The notes: a model not told the origin generated them from the letters alone. A stretch of DNA of 64,000 nt from Arctopsyche grandis (GCF_051622035.1 NC_135356.1:32036109-32100108), one strand, 5' to 3'; positions 11,028 to 21,614 are shown, counted from the first letter of the stretch. Translations and numbers: made by a program.

Positions 11028-12753
11028 TGGCTCTCCGGTGAGTGTTAACGATGTGTGTGATTTTGTGGGAATCTTGATGTGTTGGAGTCTATTGACTCGA
11101 TGGCGTCGTTGTTTGTCCGGTTGTGCTGGAGAAAGTTGTCTCGACAGCGGGTCTTGTGTTGCATGCCGGTCCAAGTCTTGTTCTCTACCAGGTTGCTTAT
11201 TTTGGGCGAGCTGCGTTGGTAGTGAAGGTTTGCGATGGCTTGGATGGTGCTGTTGTGCAGGCTGCTGTGTTCTGCGTGGAGTCATTCGCGTGACTGTTTT
11301 GCTGGTTGTGCTGGAGTTAGTTGTCTCGGCAGCGGGTCTTGCGTGAAGAACGTTGGTTGACGAAGTGCGTTGAGTGCTGGTCTTCGTTGGTTGTGCTGGA
11401 GTTAGTTGTCTCGACAGCGGATCTTGCGTGAAGAACGTTGGTTGACGAAGTGCGTTGAGTGCTGGTCTTCGTTGGTTGTGCTGGAGTTAGTTGTCTCGAC
11501 AGCGGATCTTGCGTGAAGAACGTTGGTTGACGAAGTGCGTTGAGTGCTGGTCTTCGTTGGTTGTGCTGGAGTTAGTTGTCTCGGCAGCGGGTCTTGCGTG
11601 AAGAACGTTGGTTGACGAAGTGCGTTGAGTGCTGATCTTCGTTGGTTGTGCTGGAGTTAGTTGTCTCGACAGCGGGTCTTGCGTGAAGAACGTTGTTTGA
11701 CGAAGTGCGTTGAGTGCTGGTCTTCGTTGGTTGTGCTGGAGTTAGTTGTCTCGACAGCGGATCTTGCGTGAAGAACGTTGGTTGACGAAGTGCGTTGAGT
11801 GCTGGTCTTCGTTGGTTGTGCTGGAGTTAGTTGTCTCGACAGCGGGATTTGTGTGGAGACTGTTGGTTAGCGAAGTACGTTGAGTGCTGGTCTTCGTTGG
11901 TTGTGCTGGAGTCGGTTGTCTCGACAGCGGGTCTCGTTTTGCGTACCAGTCCGAGTTGTTCTTTTCTACCATGTTGCTTATTCTGTCTAGGCTACGTTGA
12001 TAGTGAAGGTTGGTGGTCTGGACGATGTTGTTGTGCAGGCGTTGTGCTGATTGTGCTGGAGTTAGTTGTCTCGACAGCGGCTGTGTTGTGTTGGAGCTAG
12101 TTGGCTCAGTGGCGATTTGTTTCGCCGGTTGTGCTGGAGTGGGTTGACTCAACAGCGGGTTGTGTTGGTAGCTGGTCCATATGTACTTTCACACCATGTT
12201 ACTGTTGCGGTCGTTACAATGGTAGTGAAGGTTTGTGACGGTCTGGACGGTGCTGTTGTGCAGGCTGCGGCGTCCTGCATGGGCTCATCGAGGTGATGAA
12301 TCATCGAAGGTGTGATGAGCGGTGCTGGCGGATCAACAGTAGTGGATCCATTTGGTTGTTGTCTCCGGGTTGCGTTTTGTTGTGGCGAAAGCTGCGGAGT
12401 TGTTTGACATGGTCACTAGTTGTGGGGACATGTAGCGGACTGCGTTTGAAGTCTGCGTTGAGGGTTGCGTTGTAGACTGCGTTGAAGGCTGCGGTTGCGT
12501 GAAGTCTGCGGTTGCTATGTAGGCTGCTATGTAGGCTGCGATGTGGGCTGCTATGTAGGCTGCGATGTGGGCTGCTATGTAGGCTGCAATGTGGGCTGCT
12601 ATGTGGGCTGCGATGTAGGCTGCTATGTAGGCTGCGCTGTGGGCTGCTGTCGTGGCGGCTGTTGGTTGTTGTGGAGGCTGCACTGTGGGCTGCCGTGTTG
12701 ACTGCGCTGTTGACTGCTATGAAGGCTGCGTAGTTCAAAGATGGGGTCACCAA
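11028..12753 (-). repeat. internal region copy 2 of the LTR element
   Basis: Apparently identical to 8254-9979 at an offset of 2,774 bp, including all 85-bp and 12-bp subrepeats. Confidence 0.85.
12743..12752 (-). promoter_or_regulatory. primer-binding site, tRNA-Trp type
   Basis: GGGGTCACCA on the plus strand is the 3' end of tRNA-Trp including CCA. Read on the minus strand it follows the 5' LTR by one base, the usual place for the primer site. It continues with GTTCAAA, also found in the tRNA T loop, but with the intervening bases missing. The equivalent at 9969-9978 follows the central LTR. Confidence 0.72.
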
Positions 12754-13801
12754 TGTAGGCGGGGTACGATGTGTTGACCGTATCCCGGCCTAACGAAACA
12801 CTGTTGTGTGGTTCAAAGATGGGGTCACCAATGTAGGCGGGGTAGCGATGTGTGTTGACAGCGCTGTTGGATGATCAGAAGGTTGCGTAGATCACGTCGG
12901 ATTAGTACCAATGTAGGCGGGTTACATGTGTGTTGACCGTATCCCGGCCTAACGAAACACTGTTGTGCTAGTTTTATAAAGTTTTATTGTTTGCCTATGG
13001 TTGTACAAAGGTATGGTATTTGTGGGCAAAAGTATGTCGTTCAGCGGTCTCTGGATATGGTAGAGTGTCGCTGGCTCAGCATTCAGCTATGTACGGAAGG
13101 TCTCTGGATACGGCAGTGTGTTGCTGGCTCGTCCGGCTGGTTGATCTTCCAAGTCCGCGTAGTGTAGTGGTGGCTGGTCAGGAGCTGTATGTTGACTGGT
13201 CTGCTGCTGTGTGTCGACGCTTGCTGCTCTGGGTCGACTGGTCTGGTGCTGTGTGTCGACGCTTGCTGTTGTGGGTCGACTGGTCTGGTGCTGTGTGTCG
13301 ACGCTTGCTGTTGTGGGTCGACTGGCGTGGTTTGGGTTGTACCTCCTTTTATAGTGTTTTTGGAATGCTTGGTGGAAGTGGTTATTGACGCGTACGAGAG
13401 GAATTTTGTTTTCGTCGAGGCGTCGAATTTTCTGGAATGCTTGATGGAAGTGGTCGTACGAGCATTTAGTTTATTGATGCGTACGAAAGGAATTTTGTTT
13501 TCGTCGAGGCGTCGAATTTTCTGGAATGCTTGATGGAAGTGGTTATTGACGCGTACGAGAGGAATTTTGTTTTCGTCGAGGCGTCGAATTTTCTGGAATG
13601 CTGGGCGGTGTTCCGCTCGATGTAGTTTAATGGTGGCGGCGTGTTTCGACCGGTTTGGTTCCACTCGACTGGTAGGGGCGTTCCGCCTGAGTTTAATATA
13701 ACGACTGCAGGTGCATATCGTCTGGGTTTCGGGAATGTAGTTTGTTGTTGCGGAATATTCTCGAAGGTTTCGATGACGATGACGACGACGAGATTCCTAC
13801 A
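12754..13801 (-). repeat. LTR copy (5' LTR in element orientation)
   Basis: Third LTR. Its outer end at 13801 has CCTACA followed by the AAAG target duplication and then the second half of the MITE. Confidence 0.88.
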
Positions 13802-13860
13802 AAAGGATTTACAGAAATGGAACAATGGATAGCACTGTGACTATCCTACCTCTAGTGATT

Positions 13861-14112
13861 ACTAGTCAAATGTGAACCGGTCGCTCTAGATCGGTCACAC
13901 GTGATCACCCGTCACACTAAAACTGGTCACGAGAAAACTAGTCACACCCGAAAATTGGTCACACTCAAAAATTCGACCATTTTTTTATTTGTGTGTGTGA
14001 CCAGTTTTTTTGTGACCAATTTTCGGTGTGACCTGTTTTCTCGTGACCAGTTTTAGGGTGACGGGTGATCACGTGTGACCGATCTAGAGCGACCGGTTCA
14101 CATTTGACTAGT
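13861..14112. repeat. foldback MITE with GGTCAC-rich arms
   Basis: Starts ACTAGTCAAATGTGAACCGG and ends with its reverse complement; the two arms are near-perfect over more than 100 bp around a short T-rich centre. The arms contain repeated GGTCAC/GTGACC words spaced by AAAACT. One related arm lies at 18703-18865. Confidence 0.85.
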
Positions 14113-14270
14113 AGTCCGTTTACCAACAAAAATAGCCACATAATATTTCGAAGGGCATGAATTGAAATTTACTGAAAATCGCACTAGCGAGTGACAGCTG
14201 TCAGCTGGTAAGGTCGAGACAGCTGTCATTGTTCTAGTCATCTTTTGTAGTGGTTTTACTCGCGTTCGAA

Positions 14271-14432
14271 ATGGAGCCGGTGAGCTCCCGCGAGGAGTCT
14301 GCGCCCTCCGACATCGAAGAGGAGGGACGCATCCCCGGACCCCCATTTCGAGGAGAAAATGCGACGCAAACTTCGTTTCTTCTCCATGAACCCCATCGAA
14401 AAGTGGCACGCGAGGCGAAAATTCCCATACGA
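14271..14432 (+). pseudogene. Trpml: first coding exon of TRPML (mucolipin) gene, 1-nt frameshift
   Basis: From the ATG at 14271 the frame encodes an acidic, Ser/Glu-rich N-terminus (MEPVSSREESAPSD...). The second half, in another frame from about 14345, encodes FEEKMRRKLRFFSMNPIEKW followed by HARRKFPY, the conserved cytosolic segment just before the first membrane helix of TRPML lysosomal cation channels. Removing one C from the run at 14340-14344 would put both parts in one frame, so the break is a single-base insertion: a sequencing error, or a real lesion. The exon probably ends at 14432 before GTACAT. GC content is higher than its surroundings. No following exon was found up to the next LINE. 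Confidence 0.82.
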
Positions 14433-14811
14433 GTACATAAAAAACACATATATCTCCGAATCTCGAACCAATCAACACTTTTTATTACCAGATTCGTGTT
14501 CACTGGGCAAAATCTCGTCTCTGAACCAAAAAAAAGTCGTCATTTGTCGAACAGTGTAATTAGAAAACCTCTTTTTCAAACTTTGTAGTCTCTTTTGTGG
14601 ATACTTTTCTCATGCTGGTGTTATTAAAAGTAAATTTAAATTTAAAACGTCTTCATTCCATTTCTCATGTGACACTTTATTAAAAATTTTCTATATCTTT
14701 TGAATTCTTTTTTTCTCACTTCTCGTGCCTCTTCACTCAGCTGGCTTATGGGCACTAAAGCATGTTCAATGATTTCCAGGCCATGAATTAAGAATCTGTG
14801 AACAGTTGGAG
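14433..14811. other. AT-rich sequence after the TRPML exon
   Basis: Looks like intron: no open frame and T-rich tracts. Upstream of the exon at 14190-14235 the motif GACAGCTGTCA occurs twice and could be promoter sequence; that is only a guess. Confidence 0.3.
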
Positions 14812-14826
14812 GCAAAGGGTACCACT

Positions 14827-15550
14827 TTTTTTTCCGTGAGAGGGGAAAACCTTGCGTAGGCCCCCCCGGCCCGAATGCCAGGGGGAGTGTGAGATTCTTA
14901 CTCCCTAAAAACCCCTCTCTCTTTCAGTTGCTGCCGGACAGCAGCAACTGAAAGAGAACATTACCAGGCAGCAGCTGGGCTTGCGCAATGCGCTCACACT
15001 GGAGACAGAACACTGCCTTCGTCTTCTGGTCTACTAGTTCCAGCCCAGCGCGATTTAGCCATGTCCTCACCCGATAGAGCGCGTCATTGCCGCAGATCTC
15101 CACGCTTCTGAGGGATTTCGCAACCACCATGATTGCGACATCGTCCGCAAAAGCAACGGCGCTGGCACCCTCCGGGAGCTCCACCCTCAGTAGCCCGTCA
15201 TACATAGCGTTCCACAGGACAGTTCCGAGGACAGAGCCCTGCGGGACGCCCGACGAGAGTCGCCGCGAGGAGAGATCGCTGGTAGTGCCGCACTGATACT
15301 CCAGTTGTTGGTTTTCAAAGTAGCTCTCCAGCAGTCTCGTCAGGTAGCGGGGCACCCGATGGTCCTCCCCCACGGCTCTTAGGATATTATCCCATCGAGC
15401 CGAGTTGAAAGCATTTCGGATGTCCAGCGCCACCAAAGAAAGCGACATGCTTGCTCCGCTTCACAGATCCTTCCCATGCCGATCGTACTGTTCCGACGAC
15501 ACGGTTGACAGCGTCAATCGTTGATCGGCCCCACCTGAATGCGTATTGAA
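14827..15550 (-). mobile_element. 5'-truncated R1-like LINE with 15-bp TSD
   Basis: A 724-bp insertion on the minus strand. Its 3' end, with a short A-run, is at 14827 and it is flanked by the perfect duplication GCAAAGGGTACCACT at 14812-14826 and 15551-15565. It encodes only the middle of an RT domain: QYAFRWGRSTIDAVN, then LVALDIRNAFNSARW, SSGVPQGSVLG and the catalytic AFADDVA. The first part (15449-15550) is in a different frame from the rest (14924-15448), so the copy is broken. The NAFNS and GVPQGSVLG spelling fits the R1 clade of arthropod LINEs. Confidence 0.9.
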
Positions 15551-15565
15551 GCAAAGGGTACCACT

Positions 15566-16059
15566 GGGGTAATAAGAAATGGGGTATTAGGTCTCTGTGT
15601 GCATCGGTGCATTCTTGAAGAGTTTAAAGAAACCTCTGTGAAAGTTATTTAATAAGCTGGTGCAGATTTTGTTGTTTGTTGTTGGTACTTTTTCGATGAG
15701 GGATGCGAAGAAGCTACAGTAACTTCCGATTGGTACAAATCTATAGATGCCATGGAACTTTCCGGGACTGAAAATCTCTTAAATTTATAATTCAGATACG
15801 TACGTGGTTTGGATAGAAAGGATCCACTATTTAAACGATGAGGAGATTATTAAAATTTTCTTCACAATACGATCTCGTTACATCCGGTAACCTGTACTTG
15901 CTCTATAATTTCTTCCTTTGGGGATATTTGAGAGTTGAAGTCTACAAACATCCAGAAAACTGCAATATTTATAATAAAAAAGTTATATGCACTTAAAGAT
16001 AACGTAATAAAATTATTTAGAATATGAATATTGCGATTTTTACCACCATAAATACTATT
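15566..16059. other. spacer, possibly intron of the oxidase pseudogene
   Basis: AT-rich; no motif recognised on either strand. It lies between the LINE and the recognisable oxidase exon. Confidence 0.3.
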
Positions 16060-17919
16060 TATCGAGCACAGTTTAATATCCAGTGGAGGAGATGATCACC
16101 CTAACACAACCAATACTCCAAGTAAGTACTGACGGCTGTGTCGAGCCAAGTATCGGATGCTTCGAGCGAAATTTCCCATTCGTGAAACCATTCCAGCGTC
16201 TGATCCATGATTGGTCTCCGCACGCCGACATAATTTTCAGCATTCAACGGGTCTTTGTATCTGAAAATTGACATTCACAAAACGATTACTCATTGATGAG
16301 ACACAATTTCATTGGCAATCTTTAATTTAATTTATAATAAATAATTAATTTAATTTATTTTATGTTCAACAGATTTAATCAAATGGTCTGATTTTTTAAC
16401 TCCTTACAACGCATATATTAATGAATTCAATAGAAATAATATAAATCATTTATGAACATATATGTAACAGCATTATATTGTACTATTTCAGAATATTCGT
16501 ACGCAGTGGCAGATTTAATTCATTAAGCGTATGAATTCTTCATATATGTATGTACATATGAACGGGTTCCCCCGCGGAACATCAATCTAAAACTTATCTC
16601 AACTATAGATTTTTTCGAAGCTGGAATGGATTTTTAACAAAAATTGTGAGTGATTCGGAATTAGTAGCTATTCTTTCCAATTCCTCATACGCTATATCCA
16701 CGGTTGGGAGATTACCAAAATCACAGATCGGGACATTCACTATTTCGAACGATCAAAAAAATGGAATGTAGAATTGAGAGAATGTGGGCCACAATTTTAT
16801 ACAAATTATTGCAAGCGGAAAGATCTTTAAAAAATATAATCCATTTCTCATACATTTTTTTTTTCGTTTGCTTCAGTAAGAATTTGTTTAATAAACAGAC
16901 ACCTATGTATAGAAGGTCAACATTTCAAATAATATTAAATAATTCTACAATTGAAGAAAATTCGATTTTCATGTTTGGTTTAAGGACAAGACTTTATTAC
17001 TTTTGAAGCAAACCATTTCTATTTACGTACATTTTTGTACATATGCAAATTTTGAGAAGTCAGGATTTTCAGAGGCAGTGCGGGACTCGGGATTTGTCTG
17101 TTGAACTCAGGACAGTCCCGCTAAAATGGGGACGTCTGGCAACCCTGGCCATATCACAACACAATAAGCTCATGTTTTCCGATATTTCATTGAATAATTA
17201 ACTCCCAGTGGAAACATCGTTCAATCCGGCCATCCCGGAAGTCTCTACATGGTTATTATCATTGACCACTTCAAATATGACATTATTTTCTTCACCGTGA
17301 CACCTAGCCATTTGACAATAAAGACTATATTGTAAAGTAAATAAATGCATATCAATATAAATAACAATTTATAATAACCATTCAGCTCCGAGATCTGTAA
17401 TAGCGTCTCCGAGTGGCAAGCTGTTTGCTCGGTCGTCTATCGGATTGCCGGCCTCCAACGGCAAAGCTTCCTACCCATTTTCATAAAGCTTGGTGAGACC
17501 AGCCGGTCCGCCATCAATTACTACATCATAAACTTCACTGAAATATAAAAATACATCTAATTAAAACTAACGACACATAATCGTCACAATGCTCTAAAAT
17601 TGTGCCTGAATGGTTATTTTTCTCCTTTACAAAAAATTATACAAATTCAATTTGAATTTGTATGAAATCTCTGTACAGGAATTCCTGTAGTTATTAAAAA
17701 AGTTGTATACACGGATATACATAGATAGAAGTTTGATTGAAAAGTAAGAGATCTAAAAAGCATACAAATACTTAAGTATTTTAGAATTGTATCGAAACTT
17801 CAATTTTTTATCTTTTCAAAGATTCAAATATATTGCGAAGTGGTTTTAGATTGTTGCGTGCAAGAAAATGATATGAATTGAATCAAAAGAAGTGCTAATT
17901 ACCTATTTCCGAATGACAT
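16060..17919 (-). pseudogene. spermine/polyamine-oxidase-like pseudogene, copy 1
   Basis: Three exon pieces on the minus strand resemble an insect spermine oxidase (FAD-dependent amine oxidase). Exon 1, 17919-17903, encodes MSFGN and ends at GTAATT. Exon 2, 17537 to about 17380, encodes VYDVVIDGGPAGLTKLYENG, a stop, then LEAGNPIDDRANSLPLGDAI and TDLGAEW: the FAD-binding start of the family. Exon junction phases agree (AG|T). A later exon, 16260 to about 16060, encodes LEWFHEWEISLEASDTWLD, then YLEYWLC, a stop, then GDHLLHW, matching the YWECEGD block. In-frame TAG codons in two exons mean it is dead. A second copy of exons 1-2 lies at 47.4-48.0 kb and shares the first stop. Confidence 0.78.
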
Positions 17920-18358
17920 TTTGAGGTTATGTGAACGATGACATCTGTCAAATGACAATTGAATTGACGCTAACACCACAATCGATGAGCATACCTATTA
18001 GTGCCATTCTAAAATTTCATTTAGCGACTCTAAAAATAAATCATGTTTTTTAATGTACATTCATTAATATGTGCATGGATTAGTCTGATTTTCCCGTTTC
18101 TCAATAATTTCTCATTTTTTATTTTATTTCTTCCCTCTCCTGTTTATCATTTTTTTTTTATTTACGTTTCAGAATTATTTGAGAATGATAATTAATCATA
18201 CTCGGTTTCAAATTTATTACACGAAAAATAAATTATTTCACTTTCTTGAAATGTTAAATGAAATGTAAAATGTTAGGTACCGCTAGATGGCATTATTAGA
18301 AGTGACAGTCGGTAAAGCTGATTTCTACTTTATCGTACTGCAAACGAATGCCGATGGA
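17349..18358. repeat. 1-kb segmental duplication, copy 1 (partner 47360-48420)
   Basis: From ATATCAATATAAATAAC to GAATGCCGATGG this segment matches 47360-48420 with scattered changes, and copy 2 has about 70 extra bp near 47820. It carries the first two exons of the oxidase pseudogene and their upstream region. The upstream part (18000-18358) has a third partial copy at 19495-19740. Confidence 0.88.
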
Positions 18359-18444
18359 TGTCAATCTTTTCACATAATGCATTAAGTTCAGGGACAACGA
18401 ACCTAAATTATAAAAAATTAGCTAGCACGCGAAGGATTTAAAAT

Positions 18445-18690
18445 TCATGTTTTTTAATGTAAAATTATTAATATGTGCATAGATTAGTCTGATTTTCCCG
18501 TTTCTCATTAATTTCCGATTTTTGATTTTTACTTTAACTATGTATGTATGTAGTAACAATAGATGAAGTTTTGTGATCATGCGAAAATTCGAACTCGAGA
18601 TTTTGACTGATTCGAACTCAGAATCGATTACTGATCACGTTTTCATGATCTAGAAAAAATGTGTGTCTGTGTATTTTGGGGATTTTTTGA
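18445..18690. repeat. dispersed repeat pieces
   Basis: 18445-18530 repeats 18045-18125 (ATGTTTTTTAATGTA...ATTAGTCTGATTTTCCCG). 18536-18690 is a reverse-complement relative of 53010-53170, sharing GATCACGTTTTCATGATCTA. Confidence 0.7.
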
Positions 18691-18702
18691 ACGGTAAACG
18701 GA

Positions 18703-18865
18703 CTACTAGTCAAATGTGAACCGGTCACAGGACAACCGGTCGCTCGTGAACATCCGTCACGCTAAAACTGGTCACGATAAAACTGGTCACACGCTAAAAC
18801 TGGTCACAAGAAAACTGGTGACGAGAAAACTGGTCACACCCAAAAATTAAAAATTGGTCACACAA
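18703..18865. repeat. single arm of the GGTCAC foldback family
   Basis: Begins CTACTAGTCAAATGTGAACC like the 13861 foldback and continues through repeated AAAACTGGTCAC units, but has no matching second arm nearby. A short coding-looking stretch on the minus strand at 18858-19058 is not recognised. Confidence 0.7.
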
Positions 18866-19006
18866 ACAAAAATATTCGCAAATACTTTTTGTTAACGAAA
18901 TTTTTATTATTATCGACTAGACATATGTTCGAGCCAAAAGCCCTCGTGGCCGTGGCCATGGCCGTTGGTTGTGGTCTTCGCGAGGAGTTCGCGGACATCT
19001 CATCAG

Positions 19007-19139
19007 TAAAGCCCGGACCCTGAGGGGGCCGTCCATTGTTCAAATGGTGTAAATGCATTGTTAAAGGTTTGCCGAACCTTTTTTACAAAGCATTTACAAC
19101 AATCGAACAATAGACCGCACGCTTCCGGTCCTACCTCTA
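19007..19139 (+). mobile_element. 133-bp hAT MITE copy
   Basis: Starts TAAAGCCCGGACCC, ends GGTCCTACCTCTA, with the central hairpin AAAGGTTTGCCGAACCTTTT and a perfect 8-bp TSD CTCATCAG at 18999-19006 and 19140-19147. Confidence 0.88.
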
Positions 19140-19269
19140 CTCATCAGAATCAGCTCATCTGACGCTCTCTAGCCTCTAGAGAAGGTTGGCAATCGCTTTT
19201 GCGTTAATTTCACTTTGACAGTTTGTATGTCAAATCACAGTTTAATAATCTTAATTCACCGCGGTAAAA

Positions 19270-19490
19270 ATTTGACCAAAATCCGCCAACCGGAAGTAGA
19301 ACTTTTGTCTTGTGCAAGTTTCCATACATTTGCGCTCAATTTGTATCTTAGCTATTAGTATTTCGTAATGCTGCCAGTATGTGTGAATGTGTGTGTACGG
19401 TTGAATATAGAATTTTGTTTTGTGACTTTCTTATATTCCTCAAATACATAGATAAAGTCATGGGTTGGTCACACCCGAATTTTTACTTTA
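19270..19490. repeat. repeat, inverted partner at 51640-51800
   Basis: Shares TTTCCATACATTTGCGCTCA and ATAAAGTCATGGGTTGGTCA with the reverse complement of 51640-51800. Non-coding. Confidence 0.75.
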
Positions 19491-19494
19491 TTTT

Positions 19495-19740
19495 TAGTGT
19501 CGTTTCCGAATTATTTGAGTGCGATAGTTTCAAATATTTATCACACGAAAAATAAACTATTTTGGTTTCTTGAAATGTTAAATGCAACTTATAATAAGTA
19601 CCTCTAGATGACATAATTGGAAGTGATAGTCGGTAAAGCTGATTTCTACTTTATTGTACTGCAAAGGAATGCCGATAGATGTCAATCATTTTCAATCTCA
19701 CATAACGCATTAGTTCAGGGACGACGAAACTTTAATTTGT
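19495..19740. repeat. partial copy of the 18000-18440 repeat
   Basis: Shares CGGTAAAGCTGATTTCTACT and the following AATGCCGAT block with 18310-18350 and 48370-48415. Confidence 0.75.
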
Positions 19741-20286
19741 ATGCGTGCCAAATGTGGCACGACAAATCGGCGCAAACCAACTTAGCGCCGACCTTTCGGC
19801 GCAGACAACTCACAGCGCAACGACTATTCAGCGCATGGACTATTCAGCGCAACGACAATTCAGCGCAAAATCAATTGTTTCAATGAGTTTTAAATGCGTT
19901 TTCGAAAACAATTACTGTATTGAAATTGTCGGCCTACATGATAATTTCATAAATGAGAATAAATTTATTTGATACTCTTTGAGCCTTGAAATATAACGCA
20001 AGCAGGGTTTCTCAACTAAGGCCACAAAAATTTATTTTTAAGCAGGGTTTCTAAACCGGGCAGCAATTTTATTTTTCAAATAGTTTTTTAGCAATCCAAA
20101 CTTTTACAGGGTTTCTCAACTGAGTTCCGCAAAAAATATTACTTAAAAAAAGTAAAATCTTACGTATGAACGGATTCTAGACCAAGGTTCGCAAGCCCGT
20201 CTTCACGGCATCTGCTATTCATATCTAAAATGTACGCGTATACGTATGTATGTATTGAAGTATTTATCGGCCATTGATTTAAGTAC

Positions 20287-20410
20287 GTGAGTATGTACCG
20301 TTTATCATGCACCCTTTTTTTGATCTTTCGACTTAAGATCTTTCGATTATCGATCTTTGCCTTCCGACATTTGCGTTTTCGGGCGTTTCACATTCGGGCT
20401 CGTGACGGAT
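20287..20410. repeat. fragment shared with the hAT-like element at 4620
   Basis: Matches 5110-5230 in the same orientation: GTGAGTATGTACCGTTTA, ATGCACCC, then CGATCTTTGCCTTCCGA and CATTCGGG. Confidence 0.8.
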
Positions 20411-21481
20411 ACCGATAAAATCTATATGCCGAAGATGGCGAACTAAATTTTAATGCGAATTGTACATTCGAATTCTTTGAAGAAAAATTTACATTTAAAA
20501 CACAAACTAAACACTAATCTTTTCTTTTTCAATATGCATTTGACATTCATCATTACGATTTCTTTCGAAATCGCTAATTTTACTAGATCAGGGTTTCCCA
20601 TTATGTTTCCCAACTACATATGTTCCACGGGACCTGAATAGGTGTTCCACGAAAATTTTGCTATGGTTTTATAGGCTGTAACATATTTAGCCCTCCCGTA
20701 TCGATATGGGGTACACCTCAACCAAAAAATTCTTGTTTTTTCAACTATTTGTTAAATAGTAATAGTATCTAGCGGAAATTTATTGTATTCCACAAAGATA
20801 TCCTAATGAATCGAACGCGAAAAAAAAACAAAAAAAAAACAAATGAGTAATAAAGATATTGATGTTTTACACAATATATATGATTTATTGGTCAAAAATA
20901 CGCGCCTAGAAATTGGACACGGGAATAAAAATTGTGGAAAAAGTATTACAATATAAGGTGAAGGTAATACAATTTTTAATACAAGAGATAAAATTCAATT
21001 TTGAATTTCATCAGTTGAATCTAATAATTTTGATTGTTTTCCTGGCTTAGATGAATGACTTAAATTTTAAAGTAGATGAATTTTAAAGCCATTAAATGAT
21101 TTCTGAGCGGGTTTGTCAAAGACAACCCCAATATGGAAAACAAGCTATTTTTGTCTTACTTCCGTTTTCTACATCCTATTTATGCGCAGCAGAATTTTCT
21201 TATTATGCTGCAATGATCAATGAGCAAAGTTTCATAATGATGATTTGCGAACCTTAGTTCAGAAGCCCTGAATACGTAAAAGTTTGGATTGCTAAAAAAA
21301 TCTATTTGAAAAAAAAATTGCTGCCCGGTTTAGAAACCCTGCTTAAAAATAATTTTTTGTGGCCTTAGTTGAGAAATCCTGCTTGCGTTATATTTCAAGG
21401 CACAAAGAGTATCAAATAAATTTATTCGCATTTATGAAATTATCATGTAGATATGGCCGACAATTTCAATACAGTAATTAT

Positions 21482-21614
21482 TAAAGAGCGGGCCCAGAGC
21501 GCGTTGTCCATTGTTCACATGTTGTAAATGCATTGTTAAAGGTTTGCCGAACCTTTTTTAAAAAGCATTTACAATATTGGAACAATAGACGGCGCGCTTC
21601 CGGTCCTACCTCTA
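21482..21614 (+). mobile_element. 133-bp hAT MITE inside the foldback arm
   Basis: Starts TAAAGAGCGGGCCC, ends GGTCCTACCTCTA, with the same central hairpin. The flanks GTAATTAT and TTAATTAT match at 7 of 8 bases as a TSD. It interrupts sequence that is continuous in the left arm, so it arrived after the foldback formed. Confidence 0.85.

Larger units (their letters stand above)
7206..13801 (-). mobile_element. tandem LTR retrotransposon: LTR-int-LTR-int-LTR
   Basis: Three LTRs of 1,048 bp alternate with two internal regions of 1,726 bp (total 6,596 bp, period 2,774 bp). The outer ends are TGTAGG and CCTACA, the inverted TG..CA termini of an LTR, and are flanked by a 4-bp TSD AAAG (7202-7205 and 13802-13805). 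Removing the insertion and one AAAG restores the uninterrupted MITE seen at 49417. On the minus strand the first LTR (13801 to 12754) is followed after one base by a primer-binding site matching the 3' end of tRNA-Trp. No gag, protease, RT or integrase can be read, so the element is non-autonomous. The copies appear identical across all stretches compared, suggesting recent formation. Confidence 0.9.
7122..13854 (+). mobile_element. 133-bp hAT MITE split by the LTR array
   Basis: The MITE begins TAGTCACCGGACCC at 7122 and ends CTATCCTACCTCTA at 13854, with the 8-bp TSD GTGATTAC at 7114-7121 and 13855-13862. Its two halves (7122-7205 and 13802-13854) together match the uninterrupted 133-bp copy at 49417-49549, including the internal AAAGGTTTGCCGAACCTTTT hairpin. 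Everything between is a later LTR retrotransposon insertion. Four relatives lie at 19007, 21482, 49417 and 50793. Confidence 0.9.

Noticed and set aside
7439..13825. Repeated open frames of 60-197 codons on both strands of the 2,774-bp units
   Set aside because: They repeat exactly with the LTR element, overlap on opposite strands and encode only low-complexity repeats; no gag or pol motif.
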